This document shows, piece by piece, positions 43,160 to 51,632 of a DNA stretch of 51,632 bases. The translations under genes were made by a program, and so were the position numbers. The DNA is from Sphingobacterium deserti (GTDB lineage Bacteria > Bacteroidota > Bacteroidia > Sphingobacteriales > Sphingobacteriaceae): assembly GCF_000757725.1 (NCBI RefSeq), contig NZ_JJMU01000070.1, positions 1-51,632 of the forward strand. The letters are read 5' to 3'. Positions within the stretch are counted from its first letter, which is position 1. The number at the start of each line of letters is the position of its first letter. The notes under the pieces are model-generated. The model had not been told where the DNA came from and did no database searches. It saw nothing but the letters and a program-made list of their open reading frames with translations.

Positions 43160-44749
43160 ATGTTTGTAATACAAAACTTAACATATATCCATCCGGATAA
43201 AGAAACGCTATTCAGCAACCTTTCCTTTTCACTATCTAAGTTTCAAAAAGCTGCGCTGATTGGTAATAACGGCACAGGCAAATCAACGCTACTACAACTC
43301 ATTGCCGGAAAACTTCCCCCTTCATCAGGTGAAGTTCCCACGAATGGCACTATCTTTTTTGTACCGCAATTGTATGGGCAATTCGATAGCCAAACTGTGG
43401 CCGAAGTATTAGGTGTGTCGGAAAAGTTGAACGCTTACTACGCCATTTTGAGTGGGAAAGATGACCTAACAAACTTTACTATTCTCGATGACGACTGGGA
43501 GGTCGAAGAGCGCTGTTTGCGAGCGCTAACCCATTGGGGGCTTACCAATGTAGCGCTGACAGGATTCTTAAGCAATCTCAGTGGCGGAGAAAAAGTTAAG
43601 GTATTTTTAGCCGCTGCCTGGCTTTCCCGCCCAGAACTTTTACTGATGGACGAGCCTAGCAACCACCTTGATGCTATAGGCAAAGAGTTGCTTTACCGTT
43701 TCATCGGCGAAATGAATTGCACCATGCTTATTGTAAGTCACGACAGGCAGTTGTTGAATCTATTTGACAGTATGGTTGAGCTTAGCAAGGCTGGAATCAC
43801 GACTTTCAACGGGAATTACGACCACTATAAGGAACAAAAAGAATCGGCTCATCTCGCTTTGCTTAACAAGATAGCCGGTCAAGAAAAAGAGATACGCAAA
43901 GCAAAAGATAAGGAACGTGACACCTTAGAGCGGCAGCAACGAGCAGATGCCCGTGGTAAGAAAAAACAAGAGAAAGCCGGTGTGGCGCGCATTATGATGA
44001 ATACGTTGCGCAACAATGCAGAAAATAGCACTTCCAAATTACGATCTGTACATACCGAGCGAATGGAAGGTTTGCAACAAGAGCTGACGGAAATGCGCAC
44101 GGCCCGCCCCGCAGGTAGCACTATGCGGTTTGGATTTGCAGAGAATGCGCTAAAGCATCCCGGCAAGGCACTCATCGAAATTACCGAATTAAATCTGCAT
44201 ATTGAAGACCGGGATCTTTGGACAGCACCGTTGACTTTTCGACTAAATATGGGTGAACGCGTGGCTATTCAAGGCGCTAACGGTTCTGGAAAAACGACAT
44301 TTGCGCAGATGATTCTTGGAAACTTTGTAGCTACTTCAGGTAAGATTCAGCGATATCCCCACAATCCGTTTTATATTGATCAGGATTATAACTTGCTCGA
44401 CAACAGACTATCTGTTTATGAACAAGCGCAAATGGTAAACGATGGGGCCTTTCTAGAGCATGAGGTAAAAACGAAACTAGATCAATTTCTCTTTTCGGCT
44501 GAATGTTGGTCGAAACAATGCGGCATGCTCAGCGGAGGAGAACGCATGCGTCTCGCCCTATGCTGTTTGACTTTACACAAGGCCACTCCTGATCTCCTCA
44601 TTCTTGATGAGCCTACAAACAACTTGGATATCCAAAATATTGAGATATTGACACGGGCGATGCAAGAGTATACAGGAACACTACTGGTTATTACACACGA
44701 TCAACATTTTTTAAGAGCATTGCATATAACCCGCGTCGTAACACTTTAA
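43160..44749 (+). CDS. ABC-F family ATP-binding protein
   Basis: A 529-residue cytoplasmic protein with two ABC ATPase domains and no membrane segments, the mark of ABC-F translation factors and ribosome-protection proteins. Walker A motifs are GNNGTGKST (about 35-43) and GANGSGKTT (about 373-381). Signature motifs are NLSGGEKVKV (about 140) and MLSGGERMRL (about 456), and Walker B regions are LLLMDEPSNHLD and LLILDEPTNNLD. A charged linker of about 80 residues (about 235-315) joins the domains. Whether it protects against antibiotics or serves a housekeeping role cannot be decided from this. Its stop lies 2 bp from the convergent DsbA-family gene. Confidence 0.92.
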   Translation: MFVIQNLTYIHPDKETLFSNLSFSLSKFQKAALIGNNGTGKSTLLQLIAGKLPPSSGEVPTNGTIFFVPQLYGQFDSQTVAEVLGVSEKLNAYYAILSGKDDLTNFTILDDDWEVEERCLRALTHWGLTNVALTGFLSNLSGGEKVKVFLAAAWLSRPELLLMDEPSNHLDAIGKELLYRFIGEMNCTMLIVSHDRQLLNLFDSMVELSKAGITTFNGNYDHYKEQKESAHLALLNKIAGQEKEIRKAKDKERDTLERQQRADARGKKKQEKAGVARIMMNTLRNNAENSTSKLRSVHTERMEGLQQELTEMRTARPAGSTMRFGFAENALKHPGKALIEITELNLHIEDRDLWTAPLTFRLNMGERVAIQGANGSGKTTFAQMILGNFVATSGKIQRYPHNPFYIDQDYNLLDNRLSVYEQAQMVNDGAFLEHEVKTKLDQFLFSAECWSKQCGMLSGGERMRLALCCLTLHKATPDLLILDEPTNNLDIQNIEILTRAMQEYTGTLLVITHDQHFLRALHITRVVTL

Positions 44750-44751
44750 TG

Positions 44752-45468
44752 TTACGACGAGCAGCCTTCAGGACCGCAAGAGGAACCGCCGACAATATCT
44801 ATTTCTGGATTCTTGTCGCCAGACCATTCGTTGTATGCTTTTTGGGCGGTTTGTATAAATACATCCACCTCTTGCGCGCCTGAGACGCCGTACTTCCTGT
44901 CGTAAACGAAAAATGGAACACCGCGAACGCCGATCTGCTGGGCTTCGTAAATATCTTGACGCACCTCATCTTCGAAGACATGGTTTTCCAGCGCATGGGT
45001 TAATGCATTTGTATCTAGTCCCAGCGCAGCCGCTATGTCTATCAGTACATGGACGTCATCTATATTTTCACCTTTCGTAAAATGAGCTTGAAACAGCAAC
45101 TCTTCGGCCTGATCTTGTTTTCCGTAGCGCTTCGCGAAGTGAGAAAACTCGTGTGCGCGAAATGAGTTCGCAACGATAGCGCGATCTAAGTCAAAGTCTA
45201 AATCCACACTTTTTGCAAAGCTTGAAACTTGATCACACATGGCGCGCGCATCTTCATGCGATATTCCTTTACTCGTGGCTAAATTCTCGTAGTAATTTTG
45301 CTCTGTATCTGTTTGTAAGTAGGGATTTAACTGATAGCTCTTCCATTCCAACTCAATTTGGTTACGGAACGGAAGTTGTGCAAGCGCCTCTTCAAACCGC
45401 CGCTTCCCGATATAACAGAAGGGACACATAATGTCACTCCACACCTCAACCTTCATCATTTCTGCCAT
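44752..45468 (-). CDS. DsbA family oxidoreductase, FrnE type
   Basis: A 238-residue thioredoxin-fold protein without signal peptide, so cytoplasmic, as for FrnE. The active site is SDIMCPFCYIGKRRFEEAL (CPFC about 16-19); an inserted helical domain and the cis-Pro loop GVRGVPFFVYDRKYGVSGAQ (about 177-196) follow. The tail ends CGPEGCSS, a second CxxxxC pair seen in many relatives. The ORF begins MAEMM; the ATG of MMKVEVWSD is an alternative start. A disulfide-exchange role in oxidative stress is inferred from the family. Confidence 0.9.
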   Translation of the reverse strand: MAEMMKVEVWSDIMCPFCYIGKRRFEEALAQLPFRNQIELEWKSYQLNPYLQTDTEQNYYENLATSKGISHEDARAMCDQVSSFAKSVDLDFDLDRAIVANSFRAHEFSHFAKRYGKQDQAEELLFQAHFTKGENIDDVHVLIDIAAALGLDTNALTHALENHVFEDEVRQDIYEAQQIGVRGVPFFVYDRKYGVSGAQEVDVFIQTAQKAYNEWSGDKNPEIDIVGGSSCGPEGCSS

Positions 45469-45596
45469 AGCTTAAATTTTTATTAAAACTAGCAAAAAGC
45501 TATTTAGTTTTAGATAAGCTAACAAAACATGACATAGCACGGAAAAATGACAAACGGTGTATCTTCCGATTCTAGATTTTTGTAAACTAAAAATTC

Positions 45597-46364
45597 CTAT
45601 TTCGTCCCAAATAGAAAAAGGCGTTTGAATGCATACATCGCAGGTAATTTCGAGAAAGCTTCGGCTATACGTTTTTTGAAATTATCAACGAAGGCTTCCT
45701 GCTGTACGCCTTCTAGCCTTTCCATGTACGGAATGAGCGCCGAGCCAGAAATGAAATTAAAAAGGGTATTGTGCTGCTCTGCGATAATGGGGTATATCCG
45801 TTGCTCTATACGAATGTTTACTAGACCTGCTTCAAACATTATTTCTGCATATTCATCGCTGTTTAATACCGATGACGGTCGGTTCCAACCATTAAGATAG
45901 CTTTTGAATGGCTCTTCATTTGCCAAACTAAATAGGATCTTATTTAGCTTATTTTCCGTTTGAACCGGCATTTGTACCGCAAACTGCCCGCCGGGGTTGA
46001 GAAGTTCCAAAAGTTTTGGAAACAATAGCTTGTGGTCGTCGGTCCATTGCAGTGCCGCATTGCTAAATATTACATCCCATCTACCACCGGTGGAGATCAC
46101 ATGTTCAATTGTTTGGTGCCTAAAACTTAAGTTGCTTGCATTGCTTTGAGGCGCATCGGCGAGCATATCAGGTGATGAATCGACACCCAACCAGGTTGTA
46201 TCGGGAAAGTGCTCCGCTAAAATAGCGGTTTGTTCTCCGGTACCACAACCCAAATCGACACCATTGGCGGGCGATTGACTTTGATCGATAAAGCTCAATA
46301 AATCATAAAAAGGTTTATACCGAATATCTTTAAAATCGTTGTAAATATTGGGGTTCCAAGGCAT
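45597..46364 (-). CDS. SAM-dependent methyltransferase, trans-aconitate-methyltransferase-like
   Basis: A 255-residue Rossmann methyltransferase. It starts MPWNPNIYNDF with motif I GVDLGCGTGEQTAILAEHFP (about 36-55), WLGVDSSPDML (about 59-69), DVIFSNAALQWTDDH (about 96-110) and LLNPGGQFAVQMP (about 120-132). This arrangement, including the LQW of motif IV, matches Tam of E. coli, which methylates trans-aconitate, but the substrate is not proven. It stands alone between DsbA and katG. Confidence 0.85.
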   Translation of the reverse strand: MPWNPNIYNDFKDIRYKPFYDLLSFIDQSQSPANGVDLGCGTGEQTAILAEHFPDTTWLGVDSSPDMLADAPQSNASNLSFRHQTIEHVISTGGRWDVIFSNAALQWTDDHKLLFPKLLELLNPGGQFAVQMPVQTENKLNKILFSLANEEPFKSYLNGWNRPSSVLNSDEYAEIMFEAGLVNIRIEQRIYPIIAEQHNTLFNFISGSALIPYMERLEGVQQEAFVDNFKKRIAEAFSKLPAMYAFKRLFLFGTK

Positions 46365-46442
46365 AAGTTTTTGTTAAGAATAAAAAAGAAGGTACCCAAG
46401 GACAGGTCTCTGCATACCAAATAATACGCCATTGGGAGTATG

Positions 46443-46479
46443 ACGAAGCAATCGCACTTTATATTTACGATTGCTTCGT
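46443..46479. repeat. Inverted pair of ACGAAGCAATCG repeats
   Basis: ACGAAGCAATCG and its exact reverse complement are separated by 13 bp, between katG and the methyltransferase gene. The sequence matches the end of the common CGTCATTGCGAG...GAAGCAATC family, of which two diverged copies lie at 9967-10107. It could fold into a hairpin after katG but has no T run. Confidence 0.7.
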
Positions 46480-46544
46480 TGCATTCCCCCTCCCAGCTTG
46501 ACCTATACGTCTTGCTCCGTGAACAGCGATAGGCATTGCTTACA

Positions 46545-48821
46545 TCACTTCAGATCAAAACGATCAAGATCCATCACCTTAGCCCAAGTGTTGATGAAAT
46601 CTTTTATAAATTTTGACTGTGCGTCAGCGCTGGCATAAACTTCAGCAATAGCGCGAAGCTCGGCATGAGAACCAAATACAAGATCTGCACGCGTTGCTGT
46701 CCATTTCAGGGCTCCGGTTTTCCGACAATGGCCTTCGTAGACCTCTTTTGCACCATCAATTGCTTTCCATTCGGTTTGCATATCCAACAAGTTAACAAAA
46801 AAATCATTTGTAAGCTGCTGAGGTCTGGCGGTAAACACGCCATGCTTCGACCCGTCGTAATTAATATCCAACCCTCGAAGTCCGCCCAACAACACAGTGA
46901 GTTCAGGAGCAGTAAGCGTGAGCAGATTTGCCTTGTCGATGAGCAATTCTTCCGTAAATGCTGGAGCATTTGGCTTCCGGTAGCTACGGAATCCATCAGC
47001 AAGCGGTTCTAGATAGTCGAAGGATTCTACATCGGTCTGCTCTTGCGAAGCATCCATACGCCCAGGACGAAATGGTACCGACACATCGTGGCCAGCACTC
47101 TTTGCCGCCGACACAACACCAACACAACCAGCAAGCACAATCAAATCTGCTAAGGAAATCTTTTTGTTGCCGCTCTGCTTATCATTAAACTCCCTTTGTA
47201 TACCATCTAAAACGTTTAGCACATGTTGCAACTGCGTCGGATTGTTCACTTCCCAATCTTTTTGTGGGGCTAAACGAATGCGCGCACCATTGGCTCCGCC
47301 TCTTTTATCAGATCCACGGAAGGTAGATGCAGATGCCCAAGCCGTACCGACCAATTGCGACACGGATAATCCGGACTCCAATATGCGTTGTTTTAAATCT
47401 GCCACATCATCCTCGCTGATCAAAGCATGATTGACCTCCGGTATTGGATCTTGCCATAATAATTCTTCCGACGGAACTTCTGGTCCAAGATATCGAGATT
47501 TAGGCCCAAGGTCACGGTGCGTCAATTTAAACCATGCGCGAGAGAAGGCATCTGCAAAGGCATCAGGATGCTCTAAAAAATGACGTGATATCTTTTCAAA
47601 TTCAGGATCAACACGAAGCGAAAGATCCGTGGTAAGCATGGTCGGGCGATGCTTCTTTTCCGTATCATACGCATCTGGAATAATTGTATCGGCGTCTTTT
47701 GCTACCCATTGGTGGGCACCGGCAGGACTTTTAGTTAACTCCCATTCAAAGGCAAACAGATTTTCAAAGAAGTTATTGCTCCACTGCGTCGGCGTAGTCG
47801 TCCAGGTAACCTCCAGCCCACTCGTAATCGTGTCTGGCCCTTTTCCCGAACCGAAGTTGTTGCTCCAGCCCAAGCCTTGCGCTTCTAAACCAGCAGCTTC
47901 AGGTTCCTTTCCCACATGTGTAGCGGGCGCGGCGCCGTGCGTCTTTCCGAAAGAGTGCCCCCCTGCGATAAGTGCTACGGTTTCTTCATCATTCATGGCC
48001 ATTCGACCGAAGGTATCTCGTATATCTTTTGCAGCGAGTAAAGGGTCAGGGTTACCATCCGGGCCTTCAGGGTTCACATAGATTAAACCCATTTGAACGG
48101 CAGCAAGTGGTTTTTCCAAAAATCGGCTGTGTACGTCGCCATCGGCATCATCGTCGGATACAACGACGCCATGTTCTTTGCCTGCGCCATCAGAGCCATG
48201 TGCATAGCGTTCGTCACCTCCTAGCCAGGTAGTTTCCGATCCCCAATATACATCTTGATCCGCTTCCCAAACGTCTGCACGCCCACCAGCGAAACCGAAG
48301 GTTTTGAAGCCCATGGATTCTAATGCCACGTTTCCGGTCAAGATCAAAAGATCAGCCCAAGATATCTTGTTGCCATATTTCTGTTTGATCGGCCAAAGCA
48401 AGCGTCGCGCTTTATCCAGACTTACGTTATCTGGCCAGCTATTTAATGGTGCGAAACGTTGCTGTCCTGCTCCTGCCCCTCCACGCCCGTCGCCTACTCT
48501 ATACGTCCCAGCACTATGCCACGCCATCCGTATAAATAAGGGACCATAGTGACCGAAATCTGCGGGCCACCAATCTTGTGAATCGGTCATGAGGGCATGC
48601 AAATCTGCCTTAACGGCTTGCAGATCTAAACTTTTAAATGCAGCCGCGTAATCAAATTTTTCATCCATAGGATCTGTCAAATTTGAATGCTGCCGCAAAA
48701 TGTTCAACTTTAACTGATTTGGCCACCAGTCACGGTTGCTCGTGCCACCGCCCCCAATCGGGGATGTCAAACTGCCATTGTGAAATGGACACTTACTAAT
48801 GTCATTTGATTGGTTTTCCAT
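46545..48821 (-). CDS. katG: Catalase-peroxidase
   Basis: A heme enzyme that removes hydrogen peroxide. The 758-residue protein begins with KCPFHNGS and keeps the distal site MAWHSAGTYRVGDGRGGA (Arg-Trp-His, about 104-121) and GLIYVNPEGPDGNPD with the Tyr of the Met-Tyr-Trp crosslink (about 235-249). It also has the proximal heme-ligand region ALIAGGHSFGKTHGAAP (about 280-296) and the duplicated C-terminal domain with LVGTAWASASTFRGSDKRGGANGA (about 490). Full length with both halves. No signal peptide. Several antisense open frames over it are shadows. Confidence 0.97.
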   Translation of the reverse strand: MENQSNDISKCPFHNGSLTSPIGGGGTSNRDWWPNQLKLNILRQHSNLTDPMDEKFDYAAAFKSLDLQAVKADLHALMTDSQDWWPADFGHYGPLFIRMAWHSAGTYRVGDGRGGAGAGQQRFAPLNSWPDNVSLDKARRLLWPIKQKYGNKISWADLLILTGNVALESMGFKTFGFAGGRADVWEADQDVYWGSETTWLGGDERYAHGSDGAGKEHGVVVSDDDADGDVHSRFLEKPLAAVQMGLIYVNPEGPDGNPDPLLAAKDIRDTFGRMAMNDEETVALIAGGHSFGKTHGAAPATHVGKEPEAAGLEAQGLGWSNNFGSGKGPDTITSGLEVTWTTTPTQWSNNFFENLFAFEWELTKSPAGAHQWVAKDADTIIPDAYDTEKKHRPTMLTTDLSLRVDPEFEKISRHFLEHPDAFADAFSRAWFKLTHRDLGPKSRYLGPEVPSEELLWQDPIPEVNHALISEDDVADLKQRILESGLSVSQLVGTAWASASTFRGSDKRGGANGARIRLAPQKDWEVNNPTQLQHVLNVLDGIQREFNDKQSGNKKISLADLIVLAGCVGVVSAAKSAGHDVSVPFRPGRMDASQEQTDVESFDYLEPLADGFRSYRKPNAPAFTEELLIDKANLLTLTAPELTVLLGGLRGLDINYDGSKHGVFTARPQQLTNDFFVNLLDMQTEWKAIDGAKEVYEGHCRKTGALKWTATRADLVFGSHAELRAIAEVYASADAQSKFIKDFINTWAKVMDLDRFDLK

Positions 48822-49036
48822 GTTGTATAATCTTTATAACTGTTAACACATTCACCGAAGGTATGTTTTCCTTCAGGAGATAAAGTTAATTGATGCTAAA
48901 CAATTAAAACAATCAATATTTTCTATAGCGCATAGCTGGTTTCGATGAAAGAGATGCGTTCAAGACTAAATGAATTTTTTGCGCTTTTTTACGGCTCGAT
49001 AAACGTATATTTATCCGTCAAACAAAACCGAATTCC

Positions 49037-49681
49037 TTGAAGGGTTATCTTTTATTTATAGACACGGAGACTTCCGGTATTCCAAAACGCTGGAATAGGC
49101 CTTTTTCCGATCAGAAAAACTGGCCCTCAGTCATTCAGTTGGCCTGGATCGTGTACCTGCTAGATGGAACTGAGGTAAAGCGGGTCAGCAAGTACATTTT
49201 CGAAGAAGACATTGTGATTTCTCCAGACTCCCAAAAAGTGCATGGCATTAGCACAGCCCATTTAAAGGAACAAGGGGACCGCCGCAAAAATGTTTTACGA
49301 AAGCTTGCCTATGATATTAAGAAATATTCACCGCTTATAATAGGACATTTTCTCGAGCTGGATATACAGGTGCTGAGTGCCGACTTTTATCGTGCCCAAT
49401 TACACAATCCATTCCTCGATCAAACCTTTTTCTGCACGATGCTGGAAAGTAAAAAATACGCATTGAACCCGGTTGTGGGCTATTTGCGTTTGGTACAGTT
49501 GCATGAAGAATTATTTGATGAGCGTCCGTTAGACCTTCACGAAGCAGAGCGCGACGCGGAAATAACGGCGCGATGCTTCTTCGAACTTTGGCGCCGAAAT
49601 GACATAACGGAACAGGATTTCATAAAACAACAATCTCAATTTTTACAGAAACTTAACTTTGCAGATAAGCTGAAAGTGTAA
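49037..49681 (+). CDS. DnaQ-like 3'-5' exonuclease
   Basis: A 214-residue single-domain DEDDh-type exonuclease. Motifs are LLFIDTETSGIPKRW (DxE, about 5-19), LIIGHFLELDIQVLSADF (about 94-111) and a C-terminal HEAERDAEITARCFFEL (about 182-198) with His and Asp. No ATG fits the conserved start, so the start is taken as a TTG (the 5' end is uncertain by a codon or two). It lies 26 bp before the DUF294 gene; such exonuclease/DUF294 pairs recur in bacteria, suggesting a shared task. Confidence 0.85.
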   Translation: MKGYLLFIDTETSGIPKRWNRPFSDQKNWPSVIQLAWIVYLLDGTEVKRVSKYIFEEDIVISPDSQKVHGISTAHLKEQGDRRKNVLRKLAYDIKKYSPLIIGHFLELDIQVLSADFYRAQLHNPFLDQTFFCTMLESKKYALNPVVGYLRLVQLHEELFDERPLDLHEAERDAEITARCFFELWRRNDITEQDFIKQQSQFLQKLNFADKLKV

Positions 49682-49707
49682 TTTGCAATAGTAATAATGA
49701 TACGTGT

Positions 49708-51615
49708 ATGGAAAATTTGGTAGCGCTTCTCAAACAAACAGCACCCTTTAATCTTCTACCGGAAAGTGTTCTCGCAGGCATATCCGATTCATTAGTCCCC
49801 ACTAAATATTCGAAAGATACGTTAGCCTATCGTCAGGAAATAACGGAAATGAAAGGCGTGGATATTTTAGTAGGAGGCGAATACGAAACGTTTTTCTTCG
49901 ACGCAGCAGAAAACAAGAGATCAATCGAGATCCATCATTCCCCCTATTGCTTTGGCGGTATTTCGGTGCTTTTAAACAGAACGAAGGCTTTAAAATCTGT
50001 CATGGCAAAAAAGGGTACTGTAGTATACAACCTGCCACGAAAAGAGTTTTTGGAGCTATGCACTGCCTATGATGATTTTTTTCAATACTACACGACTGAC
50101 TTTGGAAAACGAATGCTCGACGATGAGTTCTCGCATTTTGTAAAAACTCCGGCTAGTTTTGAAGAAAGTTATATCGCCGCTGAGCAGCTCTATTCTCGAA
50201 AGATTGATGGCATCATCTATAAAGACATTGTTTCCTGCTATGACGAAACGCCAATTTACGAAGCGGCACAGCATATGGCGAAGCATCGGGTGAGTTGTAT
50301 TTTTGTTAAAAATAATGAAGATAACATCATTGGCTACGCCACTGATCTCACACTACGTGACAATGTTATTGCAAGACGCGTGGATGCCGAGAAGCCGATC
50401 GCCAGCGTTATGGATAACCCGATACTATCTATCTCTCATCAGGCGTATTTATATGAGGCAGTATTAATGATGTTTAGTACAAAGGCACGGTATCTACTCG
50501 TCGAGAAAGACGGCAGATATGTTGGCTTCTTAAGCAGAAATCGCCTTTTAAGTGAGCAAGGGCAGTCGCCGCTCGTATTTATTCAGTCTGTAAAACTTGC
50601 GGAGACGACGGACGAACTACGCCAAAAATGGAATTATGTTCCCGAAGTTATAAAACAGCTTTTGGGTCGGGGCATCAATGCCGAAATAACCAATCAAGTG
50701 ATTACGACAATTGCTGATACAATTGCCATTAAAGTTATTGAGAAAGTAATTCGGGAAATGGGCGAACCCCCAGCAAAGTTCGTTTTTATGGTAACGGGCA
50801 GCGAAGGACGGAAAGAGCAAACACTGAAAACGGATCAGGACAATGCAATCATCTATGAAGATAAAGCGAATGAGCAGCGCGAAATGGTGCGCGCCTACTT
50901 TTTGACCTTTGCAACAAAAGTTTCCGATTACCTAAATGATATTGGTTTTATCTATTGTAAGGGCGGCTATATGGCTAGCAACCCTGACTGGACGCATTCG
51001 CTGTCGCACTGGAAGAAGAACTACAAAAATTGGATCGATGAATCCGTTCCGGAAAATGCCATCAAGTTTTCTACCTTCTTTGACTGCCGCTTCTTGTATG
51101 GCGATAGAATGATCATCGAACAATTGAAAGAATTTTTGGAAGAAGAGTTGCAGCGGCCAAACGAACGCTTCTTCGCCTTTATTGCGAAAAATGCATTGCA
51201 GTATGAGCCACCGCTGACGTTCTTTAAAAACATAAAAACGGAAACGATAGGCAAAACGGAAGTATTTAATATAAAAAATGCCATGACGCCTATTGTCGAT
51301 CTGGTTCGGGTGTATGCCCTGCGAAAGCGCGTCTACCAGGAAAACACGGGCGAAAGGCTGAAGAAATTGATGGAGTTGGGCGTGTTCACCGCCGCTCAAT
51401 ATCAGGAGCTCTATCAATCCTATTATTATCTTATGGCTCTACGATTAGAAAATCAAGCGAATCAGATTTTGGTCGAAAAAACGGAACCAAACAATTACAT
51501 CAAGATCGATAAATTGACGAAAATTGAAAAAGTAACATTAAAGGAAATCTTTAAAACGATTCATAATTTTCAGGTAGGCATAAAGATGCGCTTTACAAAT
51601 AATATTTTGGGGTAA
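49708..51615 (+). CDS. cNMP-binding/CBS/DUF294 nucleotidyltransferase-like protein
   Basis: A 635-residue cytoplasmic signalling protein with three parts. First is a cyclic-nucleotide-binding-like domain (about 10-130), then a pair of CBS domains (about 170-290) with IVSCYDETPIYEAAQHMAKHRVSCIFV and ISHQAYLYEAVLMMF. Last is a GlnD-like nucleotidyltransferase (about 345-480) with FMVTGSEGRKEQTLKTDQDNAIIY, where GS, the Glu and DxD are the expected catalytic set, followed by a helical DUF294 C-terminal domain. The substrate is unknown; regulation by a nucleotide bound to the CBS or cNMP domain is inferred. The last 17 bases of the window follow its stop. Confidence 0.9.
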   Translation: MENLVALLKQTAPFNLLPESVLAGISDSLVPTKYSKDTLAYRQEITEMKGVDILVGGEYETFFFDAAENKRSIEIHHSPYCFGGISVLLNRTKALKSVMAKKGTVVYNLPRKEFLELCTAYDDFFQYYTTDFGKRMLDDEFSHFVKTPASFEESYIAAEQLYSRKIDGIIYKDIVSCYDETPIYEAAQHMAKHRVSCIFVKNNEDNIIGYATDLTLRDNVIARRVDAEKPIASVMDNPILSISHQAYLYEAVLMMFSTKARYLLVEKDGRYVGFLSRNRLLSEQGQSPLVFIQSVKLAETTDELRQKWNYVPEVIKQLLGRGINAEITNQVITTIADTIAIKVIEKVIREMGEPPAKFVFMVTGSEGRKEQTLKTDQDNAIIYEDKANEQREMVRAYFLTFATKVSDYLNDIGFIYCKGGYMASNPDWTHSLSHWKKNYKNWIDESVPENAIKFSTFFDCRFLYGDRMIIEQLKEFLEEELQRPNERFFAFIAKNALQYEPPLTFFKNIKTETIGKTEVFNIKNAMTPIVDLVRVYALRKRVYQENTGERLKKLMELGVFTAAQYQELYQSYYYLMALRLENQANQILVEKTEPNNYIKIDKLTKIEKVTLKEIFKTIHNFQVGIKMRFTNNILG

Positions 51616-51632
51616 TAATAAGTAGTGGGTAG

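Noticed and set aside
45484..45515. AAAACTA...TAGTTTT inverted repeat upstream of the FrnE-like gene as a third copy of the repair operator
   Set aside because: Half-sites differ from TACTAA/TTAGTA and the spacer is about 13 bp instead of 5.
47629..48081. 150-codon frame antisense to katG, with smaller ones nearby
   Set aside because: Shadows of a strongly conserved long gene; composition is unlike the neighbouring proteins.

Overview
The window looks like a chromosomal segment from a member of the Bacteroidota, most likely Sphingobacteriaceae (Sphingobacterium/Pedobacter type). This rests on three things: lineage-typical families (DUF4296, DUF4294, the TIGR03915/TIGR03916 pair, BshB1, Mqo, tandem M16 peptidases); repeated TAnnTTTG minus-7 boxes close to start codons; and a near absence of Shine-Dalgarno sequences. 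Most genes are housekeeping. No transposase, phage, integrase, rRNA or tRNA gene was recognised.

Layout. Positions 1-817 are a non-coding mosaic of repeats. Then come a small lipoprotein, mutS2 with a DUF4296 lipoprotein (minus), and a plus-strand run of a YggS-type PLP protein, a GNAT acetyltransferase, a DUF3298/DUF4163 lipoprotein, aspartate kinase, a Thump-like methyltransferase and a luciferase-like oxidoreductase. From 11 to 14.4 kb on the minus strand lie mqo and a TPP riboswitch controlling a PnuT-like transporter plus an acyl-CoA-dehydrogenase-like flavoprotein. fabG and a LuxE-like gene follow. A second repeat block, the inverted relative of the first, fills 16568-17220.

From 17.2 to 25.7 kb are a YpfJ-type zinc peptidase, PhnA, a degenerate YgjP-like protein with a small partner, an M13 peptidase, DoxX, MaoC, and a thiol/oxidant group (YaeR-type VOC protein, BshB1, glutathione peroxidase) with a DUF4294 protein. 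The plus strand then carries relA/spoT, a Fur-family regulator, purA, a PabB-like enzyme, TatD and TcdA. From 33 to 37.6 kb are an exonuclease/GIY-YIG nuclease, fbp, and the TIGR03915/TIGR03916 putative DNA-repair pair. After that come two M16 peptidase subunits, hemF, gpsA, a lipoprotein, an ABC-F ATPase, a FrnE-like DsbA, a methyltransferase, katG, and finally a DnaQ-like exonuclease next to a cNMP/CBS/DUF294 nucleotidyltransferase.

The strongest undescribed signals are two. (1) The repeat elements at both ends of the first 17 kb contain hairpins whose arms change together while loops and linkers stay conserved, as expected of a structured element. (2) The same operator-like palindrome (TACTAA-N5-TTAGTA) sits at the start of the exonuclease/GIY-YIG gene and 20 bp upstream of the radical-SAM repair gene, suggesting a shared, SOS-like DNA-damage regulon. 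Functions are inferred from reading the sequence only; no database search was run.
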